From Platanthera guangdongensis (Eukaryota > Streptophyta > Magnoliopsida > Asparagales > Orchidaceae): a stretch of 64,000 nucleotides of DNA. Shown here one piece after another: positions 11,090-21,978 of the stretch. The notes under the pieces are model-generated. The model saw nothing but the letters and a program-made list of their open reading frames with translations. It was not told the DNA's origin and ran no database searches. Within the stretch, counting starts at the first letter, position 1; the number at the start of each line of letters is the position of its first letter. Made by a program: the position numbers and the translations under genes. The DNA lies in assembly GCA_039583875.1 (NCBI GenBank), contig CM077153.1:111286568-111350567 (forward strand), written 5' to 3'.

Positions 11090-11660
11090 TCAGGAATAGA
11101 ACCGCTTTAGATCATCTCTGCTCCATGTGTGTGATATATCTTCTCCTTCGTATGTTTGCAAACGGTACGCCCCGTTCTTTGGCACATCCTTGACAATGAA
11201 TGGGCCAGCCCAATTTGGATTAAGCTTCCCCACTGCGCCGACTCTTGCAGCAACATCAACTTTTTTAAGAACTAGATCACCCGCTTGAAAGTGTTTGATC
11301 CTTACGTTATTATCAAAGTAACGAGTCATCTCCTCTTGACCTCTTCTTGCCTTATTGTTGCCCTGTCTCTGATTTCCTCAATGTGATCCAAGCTGAATTT
11401 TAATTCTTCATTATTCAGCTCAAGCCAATCCTTTCAGTCTTGTCTAGTAAGTATAACTCTTGGTGATGAGACTTCAAACTCAATTGGAATAAGAGCTTCC
11501 GACCCATGAGAATGCTTGAATGGAGTTTCTCCAGTTGCAGATGAAGGTGTTGTCCTCTAGGTTTTGAGGACCGAAGGAAGTTGATCAGCCCAACTGACTT
11601 TGAGATACTGCACTTTCTTTTTTAGCATGCTGAGAATCTGCTTCTTAGCTGCTTCAACCT
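11090..11660 (-). pseudogene. pol: Integrase C-terminal fragment (Tat-1)
   Basis: Minus-strand peptide MTRYFDNNVRIKHFQAGD, LVLKKVDVAARVGAVGK, NPNWAGPFIV, GAYRLQTYEG, HTWSRDDLKRFYS is the C-terminal domain of Tat integrase, ending at 11090. It is collinear with 38072 onward in Tat-2 and 62497 in Tat-4. Upstream the frame continues with stops to 11660, where the copia-like sequence begins. Confidence 0.85.
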
Positions 11661-12135
11661 TGTTGAAGTATGGAGGTCGGTCGCTCTATTGTTGTTCGGA
11701 GACCGGGCTGTCTGTCGGTTTATCTAGCCGGCCTGTCTGCCGGGTTGTTGCTGTGTGGTGTTCCAGCGGTCTGGGGGCTTGTCTCAGACCTCTTGGAGAC
11801 CAGGCGGTCTAGCGGTCTCCTGTGGCGGCTTGCTCTCTATGGCGCTTATTCTCTCCTCCTGTTGTTGCTTGTCTCAGACCTCTTGGAGACCAGGCGGTCT
11901 CGCGAACTCCTCCCAGTTCGCGCTATCTTCTCTCTCTCCTGTTCGTGCGGTTTTATCTCTAGCCGTGCGACTTATTTCTGTCTGCTTTGCTTTCTTCTTG
12001 CTGCGGCCATCCTAGCCGCACGCCCTGCTTGCTGGTCTCCCAGCTTGGTCTTTCTGCCTTGTCGACGCGCCTTCTTTCTCTTTGCTTCCTGCTGTTCTCG
12101 CGCGGTCTCCTGGTTACTCGTGCGGTCACTCTTCT
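11661..12135 (+). repeat. Copia LTR/leader region with internal direct repeat
   Basis: The region is C/T-rich with repeated GGTCTC and GAGACC words. A 33-bp direct repeat occurs at about 11777 and 11872 (CTTGTCTCAGACCTCTTGG...), itself containing AGACC and GGTCT arms. I could not fix the 3' boundary of the LTR or identify a primer site. Confidence 0.55.
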
Positions 12136-14468
12136 ATGGCCTCCACCTCCTCCACACAATCTGCCTCGGTGGTCACATCTTCTGGTGGTGCCCACGTTGT
12201 TACTCACGATAGATGGTTGATCGACTCTGGTGCTACAAATCATATGACAGGCAATCCTCAGTATTTTTCTCTTCTAGAAACACATGATCGGTTGCCCCCA
12301 GTCTTTGTTGTAGATGTCTCTTCATCTCTGGTCAATGGGACGGGAGTGGTTCAAGTCACTCTGTCCCTTCGCCTGGCAGATACCCTCTATGTGCCCAAGT
12401 TCCCTTGCAATTTATTATCGGTTACTTCCTATACAAGCAACTACGGTGTTCCATCACATTCACTCATACTTCTTGTTCTTTTCAGGATCCGAACTCCCAA
12501 CGGACGATTGCTACTGGGACTGAGAGTGGCGTCCTCTACTTCCTCGACAACATTTCTGCTCTATCTGCCTTCTCCTCCTCCTCTACAGATCTTCTCCAAT
12601 GGCATCTTTTCCTTGTTCATGCTCCTCCCTGGATTCTTCGCCAGCTTTTACCCCACCTCCCTCCACATCATCCACCTCTCAACTATGATGCATGTCAGCT
12701 TGGCAAACATCACCGCTCCTCCTTCCCACCAACGTAAAGCTACGGCTCTTCCCGTCCATCGATCTCGTTCACTCTGACGTATGGGGTCCTGCTCCTACCC
12801 TCACCATCGGTCGGGGTAGTTCATATTTTGTCACATTTATTGATGACTTCTCTAGGTGTACGTGGGTTTATAATTTAAAGGATCGCTCCGAACTATTCTC
12901 TGTCTGGACATCATTTTATTATATGATTAAGACTCAGTTTGATACCTCTATTAAACTCCTCCGTTCTGAAAATGCTAAGGAATATCTTAGCCATGATTTC
13001 TGCTCTTTCTGTATGCAACATGGTGTTATTCATCAAACTAGCTATGTCCATACCTCATAGCAAAATGGGGTGGTGTAATGCAAAAACCGTCACCTCCTCG
13101 ATGTTGCTCGCACTCTGTTGACCCACATGCACGTTCCTCGCTACTATTAGGACTATGCTGTCCTCCTCTCCTGCTATCTCATCAATCATATTCCCTCCAC
13201 AGTTCTCAACGGTGCCAATCCATTCACCATTCTTTATCCGAACCAGAATCCGTTTCTTCTTACTCTGCGCATCTTTGCGTGCACCGGCTTTGTGCACTCT
13301 CCCGCTGCCACCCGTGACAAACTCTCACCACGGGCCACTAAATTTGTCTTTCTGGTGTACTCTACCACTCAGAAAGGTTATTGTTGCTTTGACCCTATTA
13401 CCCGCAAGTAGTTCATCTCTGCGGATGTCACCTTCTTTTAAATTGCATCTTGCTTCTCTCTCATTTCCTCCTCTGCTCCTGATGATCCTACTTTTCATAT
13501 CAACCAATCCATTCCCTCTACACCTACTGACGTTCCGCCACCTCCACCATCTCTACAATCTCCTCCGTTATGTCCACCTCTATCTCCCACCTCTCCGCTA
13601 CCGTCTCTCTCTACTCCCGGGACGGCTCTCTCCACCATGGATGCTCCGGATACTGAGGAACCCGCTGACCTGGATCTCCCCACTGCTCTTTGTATATGGG
13701 TTTGGGCATGTACCCAACACCCTCTTACTGCTTTTGTTTCCTATGATCGTCTTACCCCTTCTTTCAGAGCTTTTACACTGGCTATCTCGGCCACTGCCAC
13801 CCCCCGTTCCTACAAAAAGGCCCTTACTATTCCTCATTGGAAGGCTGCCATGGACGAGGAGATTTGTACTCTCACTAAACGGGGTACATGGACCCTCTGT
13901 CCTCCTCCCTTCGGCACAGATGTCGTTGGCTGCCGCTGGGTCTTTGTTGTCAAATTCCATCCTGATGGCAGCGCGAATCGCTACATGGCCCTCCTGGTGG
14001 CCAAAGGCTTCACTCAGACCTATGGTGTCGATTACTTCGACACCTTCTCTCCCGTTGCTAGTCTCAGCACAATTTGGGTCCTTCTCTCTGTCGCTTTCAA
14101 CAGGGATTGACCCATTTCGCAGCTGGGTGTTAAGAATGCTTTTTTCTACGGTGATCTATAGGAAGATGTTTACATGGAGCAACCTCTTGGGTATGTTGCT
14201 TAGGGGGAGACACGAGTATGTCGGCTAAAGAAGGTTATCTATGGCCTCAAGCAGAGCCCTCGTACCTGGTTTGACAAATTTAGCGGCATTGTTGTGGCCA
14301 TTGGTTTTGCAAGAAGTTCAGCCGATCACTCCTTGTTCGTTTGGAAAACCTCCTCTAGTCTGTTAGTTCTTGCAGTTTATGTTGATGACATTCTTCTTAC
14401 TGGCGATGACCAGGATGGGTTAACTCTGACAAAGAAACACCTCCGTCATCACCTGGTCACAAAGGATA
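12136..14468 (+). pseudogene. pol: copia pol: protease, integrase, RT (broken)
   Basis: Starts MASTSSTQSASVVT. The protease site is WLIDSGATNHMTG, followed by a GAG_pre-integrase-like region (QWHLFLVHAP). The integrase reads LVHSDVWGPAP, YFVTFIDDFSRCTWVY, LLRSENAKEY. RT reads AMDEEICTLTKRGTWTL, CRWVFVVKFHPDGS, RYMALLVAKGFTQTYGVDY, DTFSPVA, and the intact catalytic AVYVDDILLTGDD. Multiple frameshifts and stops occur (for example after HTS at about 13060, NRD at 14109, EDVYMEQ flanked by TAG). The long frame at 13155-14228 is a shadow in another frame. Confidence 0.85.
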
Positions 14469-15230
14469 TGTGTACAACCCCGTGTCGGGCGAGCAAGGTC
14501 GCCAGGAACCAGACAGATCGGGCTGAAGGCAGTAGGCGAGCTCGGTAGTAGAGAAGCCGAGTCCGAGCTCGGCATTCGCCGACCAAAGATCGGCATTCGC
14601 CGACCAAAGATCGATATTCGCCGACCAAAGATCAGCCTTCGTCGACCCCGATCTCGGCATTCGCCGAGCTGGCCCAGGACAACTGATGGCAACCAAGGGG
14701 TAGGCGAGCTCACTATCCCAGCTCACGCCCTAACAACGGAGCTCGGCAACAGCAGGCGAGCAGGACCTGCCGAGGTGATCAAGCTCCCCAGCTCGCCTGG
14801 ATGTATGAGGTACTTTTTACTGTTTTGCCCCCGCTGGTCTGCCCATAGCCCTTCAAAACAGCAGAGTTTTGCTATTGGCAGACCCAGCCAAGGGTCTTCT
14901 GGTAATTTCAGGTCAATTCTTTTGGTTATTGGCAGTTCAGATTCTAAAAACTATAAATAGGACCCAAGGGGTACCCCAGGAGGCAGGCTTCCGGTGCTTT
15001 CCTGCTCCAGTTTTTAAGTGCTTTCTGAGGGTACCTTAGCTCGGCCTCTGGCTAAGGAGGGGAAGCGCTCTGAGATCTTCCTGGTTTGTGGTGGGACCTC
15101 CCCTCCGAGCCCTTGGGTCGGTTTCTTTTTCCTTGTCTTCTGTTGTTTTGTTTGTAGGAGTGAAGTAGGTGCGAGACCACCCCTTCCCCAAGGCCGAACT
15201 CCACAGGAGATCGAGAAATCGGTTTCAACA
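14469..15230 (+). repeat. 5' LTR of Tat-3
   Basis: 762 bp from TGTGTACAACCCCG to GGTTTCAACA. A TATAAATA box is at 14952-14959. The downstream flank starts TTTTGGTGTGG, a likely primer site whose tRNA I cannot name. From 14570 to 14665 a ~24-bp unit (CATTCGCCGACCAAAGATCG) repeats about four times. Words with GAGCTCGGC dyads recur. The start, TATA neighbourhood and end align with the LTR at 25863-26924, so the two are one family. Confidence 0.8.
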
Positions 15231-15283
15231 TTTTGGTGTGGTGAGCGTGGAGCGTGGTCAGTACAGAAAAGCTTCGGCGAGTT

Positions 15284-16580
15284 CGATGACAGGAGGACAG
15301 GGATCTGACAGGCCGAACTCGCCACCCCCCCCCCCGTCTCTCGCCACGGTGGGGATGTTTGAAGATTTCAGGAATGAGGTGCTGAACCTCGTCAAGTTTA
15401 CACTCGGCACGCGGGCCGAGTGCTCGACTCTGGCAGTCTAGATCGCGGCCGCCCCCTCTTTGGGCGAGGACGCCCCCAGTAGGCGAGCTGGGAAGGAAGT
15501 GGCCGAGGAAGGCCGGGGGTGCGAGCTCCCTAGGCGCGAGCTCTTCCCCGGCTCGACAGGTCGAGGCCGGTTCGGCGAGCTGGGCTCGCGAGATTTGCCA
15601 GCTCTCCCAGCAGGGGGAGGAAGCCCCTTCAGCGAGTTGGTCTCTTCAGCTCCAGTTCCAGACGGGTTCAGGGAACCCGAGATGTCCTACTACACCGGGA
15701 AGGGAGACCCGGTCCAGCATGTTCAATGGTTCGAGGACGTAGTCTCCATCCGGCAAATGTCGGAAGGGAGAAGGCAAGGGAGTGGTTCCATCAGCTACCA
15801 GCTAGCTCCATCTACTGCTTTGAGGACCTGCGCCGGGGGTTCATGTTGAGGTTCACTACCTCGAAGAAGAGGAAGAAGGAGTCAGAGTCCCTGTTCCACA
15901 TCAAGAAGGGGGTAAATAAGACCCTGGGGAGCTACGTGGACCGGTTCTAGGAGGAGGTTACTCAGTTACAGGAGATGCCGGGCCATAGTCTGATGATGAC
16001 CTTTACCCTGGGCCTGCAGTAGAGGTTCTTCAGGATGGAGCTGAAGAGAGTTCCCCCCCTCTCCTACGAGGAGCTGATGGAGAGGGCGGCAAGAGAAGTT
16101 GACAGGGAGGTGTCAAACCCGGAGTTTGCTCGGAAGCTGGCCAGGTGGGCCACGGAGGAGGAGAAGGAACCGAGAGGAGGACGAGGAGAGGAGAGGAGAG
16201 CCCCGGCAGAGGGAGCAGAGGCAACTCCATTGGCAGCCGCAGTCGAGGTGGGGGCATCCGGAGCCCGACCGTCTACTGGGCTGGAGACCTGAGTGGCAAG
16301 GGCAGGGGCCACAAAGGGGTACCGCGGAAGGGATCACTATCAAGGGGGGCAAGATCAGTTCCACCCCCCGGGCTGGAGGCAGGCCCAGAGGCCCCGACTC
16401 CCCGATCAAGAGGAGGCTATGGCCATAGCCATGGGGGAGAGGAGGAGAATAGCAAGGAGGAGGAGGAGAGAAGTTAGGGTAGAGTTGCCCTATTGCGACT
16501 ACCATTAGGAGGAGGGGCACGCCACAGCCACGTGCGCGGAATTCCTTTAGATGAGGGGGAATAGGGAGCAGCAGCAGCAG
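15284..16580 (+). pseudogene. gag: gag (Tat-3), broken
   Basis: N-terminus MTGGQGSDRPNSPPPPPS and MFEDFRNEVLNLVKF, a TAG, then a Gly/Arg-rich linker. The capsid-like core follows: EPEMSYYTGKGDPVQHVQWFE, a frameshift, REWFHQLPASSI, RRGFMLRFTTSKKRKKES, FHIKKGVNKTLGSYVDRF and a TAG. Then FTLGLQ, another TAG, and PPLSYEELMERAAREVD. A CDYH-stop-EEGHATATC zinc-knuckle-like motif lies near 16500, with TAG inside it. Several stops are TAG where CAG or GAG would fit. Confidence 0.8.
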
Positions 16581-16798
16581 TAGGGGCGACAAGAAGTAAG
16601 GATCGAGGAGGTCCTGCCTTGGGTGGAGGAGGACCGTTGCGAAGACCGGATGGATGTTGGGACCCGAGGAAGGATCAGAGTGATCCACGGAGGGGGGTGG
16701 GGGTCGAGGCTTCCCACAAGGCGAGCCTCCACACCATGTACCGCCGGAGCGTTGCCTCCACATCCCAGACCTCACCCCCTGAGGAGAGGATCGACTTC

Positions 16799-17373
16799 TC
16801 CAGAAGCGACATGCCAGATCACGAGGATCCATTATTTGATGCGCTGGTCATCAAGGCAGCCATCGAGAATTTTACCGTCTCTCGGATCCTCGTTGACAAC
16901 GGGAGCTACGTCAACGTCATCTTTAAGAAGGCGTTTGACGCGATGAAGGTAGAGGCGAAGAGGGTGCAGGCCTCGGACGGACCCTTGTTCGGGTTTTCAG
17001 GGGAGAGGAAGGAAGTGGAGGGAGGAGTAGGCCTCCATGTAACCCTGGGGGGCAGTCCAGAAACTGCAGATTCGTCATCGTGGATGCCCCCAGCAGTTAC
17101 AGCGTCATCTTCGGGAGGCCCCTTATCAACGCCTTCCGCTGCGTCCCCTCATCTTTCCATCAGTGCTTGAAGTTCAACACTGAGGGGATTCAGGTCCGGG
17201 TCAGGGGGGACCCCAAGGTGGCGCGAGAATGCTATGTCACTGTCGTGAACTCCATATCTTGGCAAGAAGGAGCCGAGGAGATGGGGCGAAGAATGGAGGA
17301 GGCTGAGCAAGAAGCTGGCAGGGAGGAGCTGGAGGCGGAGAGCTGCACTGAGGAGGCGGCAGGAAGAGATTAG
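16799..17373 (+). pseudogene. pol: Aspartic protease (Tat-3)
   Basis: The peptide SRSDMPDHEDPLFDALVIKA, NFTVSRILVDNGSYVNVIFK, GFSGERKEVEGGVGL and SSYSVIFGRPLINAF is the Tat-type protease. The active site reads DNGS where D-T-G-S is expected, so activity is doubtful. A frameshift near 17070 joins the two halves in different frames. Confidence 0.8.
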
Positions 17374-17379
17374 GAGGAG

Positions 17380-18353
17380 ATGGCCAAGGTGATGGCCGTG
17401 GAAGAAGAGGTGGAGGTGGATATCCCAGTCTCGGAAGAGAGGTATGCTGAAGGATGGGGAGAGCAGTCCAGGTTGGAGGCTGCGGATGAAGTGGTGGAGT
17501 TAGAAGTGCTTACCCGTGAGGGCAGGGTGGAGAAGGTCCGCGTCAGCGGAGGGCTGACCCCGGAAGACTAGGGCAGGATGCTGGAGTGCATCCAGAAGAA
17601 CGTGGACATCTTCTCTTGGAATGCCACGGAGATGCCAGGGGTTGACGCGGATGTGGCCTGCCCCCGCCTCAACCTGGACCCGAAAAAACGTCTCGTTCAA
17701 CAGAAGAAGAGGCCACTACCGACAAGCTGGCAGGGCCCATCAGAGAGGAGGTGGCAAAGCTCCTAAAGGCTGGCTTCGTGTCCGAGATCCAATACCCCGG
17801 CTGGCTCTCCAATGTGGTCATGGTCAAAAAGGGAGACGGCCGGTGGAGGATGTGTATCGATTTTTCTTTACTTAATAAAGCTTGTCCTAAGGACTGTTAT
17901 CCTTTGCCTCGGATCGACGCGCTGGTTGACTCAGCCGTCAGTTTTTCTGTATTGAGTTTTCTAGATGCTTTTTCAGGTTATCATCAAATCAGGATGCACC
18001 CCCCGAACATCAAGAATGTCTCGTTCATTACGGTGGATGGATGTTACTGTTACAAGATGATGCACTTTGGGCTGAAGAATGCTGGGGCGACCTACCAGAA
18101 GATGATGGGCAGGGTCTTCAAGGAGTAAAAGGGGAGGAATTTGGAGATGAACGTGGATGACCTCATGATCAAGAGTCGGGATGTGGACTCCCACCTCCAG
18201 GACCTAGAGGAGACCTTTGCCACCCTGCGCAAGTACAAGATGCGGTTGAATCCTCTAAAATGTGTCTTCGGGCTAGCAGGGGGAAGTTCTTGGGGCACCT
18301 CCTCACCCCTGCAGGGGTCGAGCCGAATCCAGATAAGGTCAAGGCTATCTTAG
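17380..18353 (+). pseudogene. pol: Reverse transcriptase (Tat-3)
   Basis: A linker of acidic sequence leads to DVACPRLNLDPKK, then MAKLLKAGFVSEIQYPGWLS, GRWRMCIDFSLLNKACPKD, LSFLDAFSGYHQIRM, HFGLKNAGATYQKMM. A TAA stop at 18126-18128 precedes the catalytic box, which reads MNVDDLMIKS where Tat-2 has VYVDDLLIKS. Two frame changes (near 17750 and 18270) add to the damage. Confidence 0.85.
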
Positions 18354-18784
18354 AGCTAGGGTCACCGCAAAATGCTAAGGAAGTCCAACGACTGACAGGG
18401 AAGCTGGCAGGGTTGAGTAGGTTCCTCTCCCGGGCAGGGGAGAAGTGCTCCCCCTTCTTCAAAACATTGAGGGGTGGTCTGAAGTTCGAATGGACCGAGG
18501 AGTGCGAGGAGGCATTCCGGGCCCTCAAGATGCAGTTGACTCAGGCTCCGCTGCTCCAAGGGCCGAAGGAGGGAGAGGACCTGTTTTTATATCTCGGGGT
18601 CAGGGCAGAGGCCTTGAGCTTCGTCCTAGTTCGTGAAGAAAGGAAGAAACAACTCCTCATTTATTACGTGAGCCGGGTCCTGAGGAAGGCCGAGCTCCGG
18701 TACCCGATTCTGGAGAAGTTGGCTTTTGCCCTGATCATCTCAGCCCGGAGGCTACGACCTTACGTCCAGGCACACTCAATCTGA
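18260..18784 (+). pseudogene. pol: RT connection and RNase H (Tat-3)
   Basis: Contains GKFLGHLLTPAGVEPNPDK, VQRLTGKLAGLSRFLSRAG, FEWTEECEEAFRALK and LRKAELRYPILEKLAFALI, the usual gypsy RNase H order. It stops with TGA at the H-S-I boundary (18782), where Tat-2 continues with RVITDQPL. Confidence 0.8.
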
Positions 18785-19276
18785 GTGGTGACTGACCATC
18801 CTCTCTGCAACATCTTTGAGGGGGTGGAGCATTCAGGCAGGCTGGCCAAGTGGTCGGTGGAGTTGAGTGAGTTTAACGTTTCTTTCCTGCCGCGCCTCTC
18901 GATCAAAGCTCAAGCAATGGCCGACTTCTTGGCTGACTATGTGATTGAAGTGGTAGAGGAAGAGCTCACTCGTCCGGCTCCTTGGAAGGTGAAGTTGGAT
19001 GGCGCCTCGGGGAGGCATTCCCTAGGAATGGGGGTGATCCCGGAGAGCCCTCAGGGGACTAGTTTTGAGCAAATGGTGGTGGTGCAGTTTCCCATCACCA
19101 ACAATCAAGCCGAGTATGAAGCCGTGATAGCAGGGCTGCGCCTGGCCAGGGAGCTGGTGTTGTTAGACGTGGATGTCCTCACCGACTCCATGGTGGTAGC
19201 TTCCCAGATCAACAGGGAGTTTGAGGTAGGGAGCCTACCCTGCGATTGTACTTGGCCAAAGCAAAAGGGGTCATAG
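18785..19276 (+). pseudogene. pol: Second, archaeal-type RNase H (Tat-3)
   Basis: VTDHPLCNIFEGVEHSGRLA finishes the first RNase H; the second domain begins KVKLDGASGRHSLGMGV and continues ITNNQAEYEAVIAGLRLARE, VLTDSMVVASQINREF. Acquisition of a second RNase H is known for Tat elements. A frameshift near 19240 moves the C-terminus (TFQTFSIRQVPSEENEQVEQ) to the next frame. Confidence 0.8.
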
Positions 19277-20553
19277 GAACTTTCCAAACCTTCTCCATCC
19301 GACAAGTGCCCAGTGAAGAAAACGAGCAGGTCGAACAACTAGCAAAGCATGGTCCCCAGGTGGGAGGTACCATCACCGACCTATTGCACCCCTCCATCGA
19401 AGAGGGGGAGCTCATGGAGATTGATCAACAGACTTCATGGATGGACCCAGTTGTAACTTTCATTTCCACGGGAGAGTATCCGGAGGGGGCAGATAAGAAG
19501 AAGCTAAGGCACAAGTCTGCGTACTACCTCTTCCAGGACGAGCAGCTGTACCGGAAGACCCTCTCGGGGATGCTGGCTCGTTGCGTGGCCGAGGGGGAGG
19601 TACAAAGAATCTTGGAGGAAGTCCACTCTAGAGAGTGTGGGAGCCACTGTGGGATTCGGACCCTGGAGGGAAGAATCGTCAGGCAGGGGTACTTCTGGCC
19701 CACCTTGGGCCATGATGCAACGGAGTTCACAAGGAGGTGCCATAAGTGCCAGTTGTTTGCCCCCTCCAGCTACAGCCGGCCCAGCGGCTCAAAAGTATCA
19801 CGGCCCCCTGGCCCTTCGCCATTTGGGGAATGGATTTAGTTGGGTCGTTCCCCCAGGCCAGTGGGCAGAGAAGGTTCCTCTTAGTAATGATCGATTACTT
19901 CTCCATGTGGTTGGAAGTGAAGGCGCTGGCCAAGGTGACCTCCCAGGTAATCAGGAACTTTGTTTGGGGGGAGATCATCTGCCGCCATGGGCTGACTCAA
20001 GCTATTGTCACGGACAACGGGCCCCAGTTCGTCAGCGCTGAGTTGACTAGTTTCTGTGAGCAGCTTGTAATCGACCTCAGGTTCGCCTCGGTCCATCACC
20101 CCAGGAGCAACGGGCAGGTGGAGGCTGCAAACAAGATCATCGTCAACCTCGTCAAGAAGAAAGTGGAGAATGGGGAGCTGGGTGGAGCAGCTTTCCGCGG
20201 TTCTCTGAGCCCTGAGAACCACCCCCAATACGGCTACCGGAGAGACTCCCTTAAACCTCTCTCATGGGTGTGAGGCAGTGCTCCCCATGGAATTCGAAGT
20301 CCAAACACCTCGAGTTGTTGCGGCCAAGGAAGGCAGAGAGGAATGGCAGGCAGAGAATAAGGAGGAACTGCGGCTCTCCCTTGACATGGTGGAAGAGCTG
20401 AGGGACCTTTCCGCCATCCAACAGGAAGAGGTGAAGAGGAGAATGGCCAAGTACTTTGACAAGCACGTCAGAGTCAAACAGTTCGTGGAAGGGGACTTGG
20501 TACTAAAGAAGGTGGATGAAGCAGGGAGGTCGGCATCCATAGGGAATCTCAAT
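19277..20553 (+). pseudogene. pol: Integrase (Tat-3), C-terminally cut
   Basis: Has the HHCC region (EVHSRECGSHCGIRTLEGR ... CHKCQLFAP), then in another frame GMDLVGSFPQASGQRRFLL, MIDYFSMWLEVKAL, AIVTDNGPQFVS and NGQVEAANK. All three catalytic acidic positions (D, D, E) are readable, unlike Tat-2 and Tat-4. The C-terminal part PMEFEVQTPRVVAAKEGRE to KKVDEAGRSASIGNLN ends at the breakpoint. Frameshifts occur near 19760 and 20190. Confidence 0.85.
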
Positions 20554-21173
20554 TGCATCGGAGAGGCATCTCAATGCAACAACCCCTTTGAATGCCTGGA
20601 GATGGGCAACAATATCAGTCTCCCCTGAGTAGAAGGGAAGACGAGGCTCTCTGAAGTTGTTGGGTGCTGACTGCCATCGGATTCGATCGACGAAGGGAGA
20701 GGGATATTTAAACTCAGCATGATAAGAAGGGCGGACTGGAGCAGGACGGTCCACGGGATCCACGGACTGGCGGTCGGTGAAGTTGAGTTGGCGGGCAGGG
20801 GTGCACCTGGCCGCCTACCCGAAGAAATCCATGAAGGAGGCAAACTAGACTTCTAGGGCCGCAGAGGAGCTACGAACTGAGCTGGATGGCGAGGGTGAGG
20901 ATATGGAGTGACTGTAGGTGATTGCCGAACAGGAGATATGCGAACTGGCGTCTGGCGGACTGGCTTCTGGCAGACTGGCGTGTCCGTAGGATCTGCTGCG
21001 GCCTGGGGCGCAAGCTGCTGAGTCAGCACGAGCAAAGCCAGACTGATTGTATCAAGGCATTGATTGGTCTCCCAGCGAGAATGTTCGATGGCTTCCCACA
21101 GCGAGTCCTCTGGCAAACTGGAGCGGTCTGAATGGCGGGCTCGGCGGTGTGTCATTCTATCCGTTGGCTTCAA
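20554..21173 (-). pseudogene. gag: gag N-terminus (Tat-1)
   Basis: Minus strand reads RMTHRRARHSDRSSLPED, WEAIEHSRWETNQCLDTI, a repeat of VRQTPVRISPVRQSPTVTP, then a stop and shift, FVDRIRWQSAPNNFREPRLP, FYSGETDIVAHLQAFKGVVA and LRCLSDA, where it is cut by the junction with Tat-3. The proline-valine repeat comes from tandem ~15-bp AGTCTGCCAGACT-like DNA units also seen in Tat-4 (28630-28700). Confidence 0.85.
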
Positions 21174-21183
21174 AATACTACTT

Positions 21184-21202
21184 GATCTAAAGGTTGCGTG
21201 TT
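21184..21202 (-). promoter_or_regulatory. Putative primer-binding site (Tat-1)
   Basis: The plus strand GATCTAAAGGTTGCGTGTT lies 3 bp from the LTR edge. It matches 17 of 19 bases of the anticodon-stem to T-arm stretch of plant tRNA-Trp as I recall it. The element RNA would pair with the inside, not the 3' end, of that tRNA. Confidence 0.5.
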
Positions 21203-21205
21203 AAC

Positions 21206-21978
21206 TGTTGATGCACGAAATCGGAAAGGGAATCGAGCACCACAAGATAACAGTTCGAGCACCGGGGAATGGAATGGAGAAGGCAACTGCTAGTCGCAAT
21301 CTACTGAGCAGACGAGAGAAAAATATTAGCAGGGCCGTGAGCCACAACAACAACAGACTTCGCCCGTCGCAGCCTGAATGTCTCTCTTGTGACTGACTTT
21401 CCTTTGATTGCAAATGGGTTTGATTACATGGTTGATTGAAGGGAAAGAGCAAGTGCAAAGTAAGTGGGAGACCGCAAAGACAGAGAGTCGAGTCCGCAGC
21501 CTTTAACAGGTAGACTCCAGGGCACGAGTTAGCGTACTTTGGGGGCACAGCTTCCCCCTATTTATAGATTAGGCGGCCTGCCCAAACGGGTAGGGCTAAA
21601 ATAATCGGCTGCGCGGTGTACAGGAGAACCGGGCAACAGTGATGGGAAGCAAAATGAAAAGACACGCCAGTCCACCCAAGAGGGGCAGACTGTGCTCCCG
21701 GGCTGATGCCTCCACATGGTGCTGCAAGGTGCGATCCTGCCGGAGTGTTGCAGCCTGGGTGGACTGATCTTTAAGTCCGCCTGAAGAGCAATCCTGGGAG
21801 TTGATCTCTTGGGTTATGTTGATCTAAGCGGACTGAGCACTGAGTCCGCCGCCGACGGGGATTGATCCTGTGATGCTGAAAATTTCGAGGCTCTGCCGAT
21901 CTGGGCGGAATGCCAAACCGAGTCCGCCACTGATGTGAGCTTGGAACCTTGTAGGTGTTGCGGACATTGGGGTTAACA
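21206..21978 (-). repeat. 5' LTR of Tat-1
   Basis: 773 bp; plus strand TGTTGATGCACG to GGGGTTAACA, the same ends as the Tat-2 LTR pair. A TATA-like CTATTTATAG lies near 21548 on the plus strand. Contains GCGGACT/AGTCCGC hairpin pairs (for example 21831-21852). It aligns best with the LTR of Tat-4 at 27561. Confidence 0.85.

Larger units (their letters stand above)
11661..14468 (+). mobile_element. Ty1/copia fragment lacking gag and 3' end
   Basis: The junction at 11661 starts TGTTGAAGTATGGAGG, a typical copia LTR start, inside the Tat-1 integrase. Order is LTR or leader, protease, integrase, RT, which is the copia order. There is no gag between the leader and protease. RT is cut at 14468 by the Tat-3 LTR, and nothing of the copia 3' end reappears later in the window. 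Confidence 0.8.
14469..20553 (+). mobile_element. Tat-3: GC-rich Tat-like element, 3'-truncated
   Basis: Order is 5' LTR (14469-15230), gag, protease, RT, RNase H, a second RNase H, integrase. The dual RNase H arrangement and the DGASG start of the second domain mark the Tat lineage. Base composition is clearly more G+C- and G-rich than Tat-1, Tat-2 and Tat-4, and its LTR is unrelated to theirs. The end at about 20553 is abrupt inside the integrase C-terminal domain, joined to minus-strand Tat-1 gag. No 3' LTR is present. Confidence 0.85.
5832..21978 (-). mobile_element. Tat-1: broken Tat-lineage element with antisense genes
   Basis: Two separated pieces are read as one minus-strand element: 5832-11660 (antisense genes, hairpin array, integrase C-terminus) and 20554-21978 (gag N-terminus, primer site, 5' LTR). 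Order and strand match the complete Tat-2 at 31369-44314. The copia and Tat-3 fragments fill the gap, and the middle of pol is missing. That the two pieces were one insertion is inference from collinearity. Confidence 0.7.

Noticed and set aside
13155..14228. Long plus-strand open frame (357 codons)
   Set aside because: Low-complexity Leu/Ser/Pro shadow. The copia RT motifs (TLTKRGTWTL, TFSPVA, YVDD) are in other frames over the same DNA.
16113..16832. Minus-strand 239-codon open frame, Pro/Leu/Ser rich
   Set aside because: Antisense shadow of the purine-rich Tat-3 gag and protease region; no recognisable domain.
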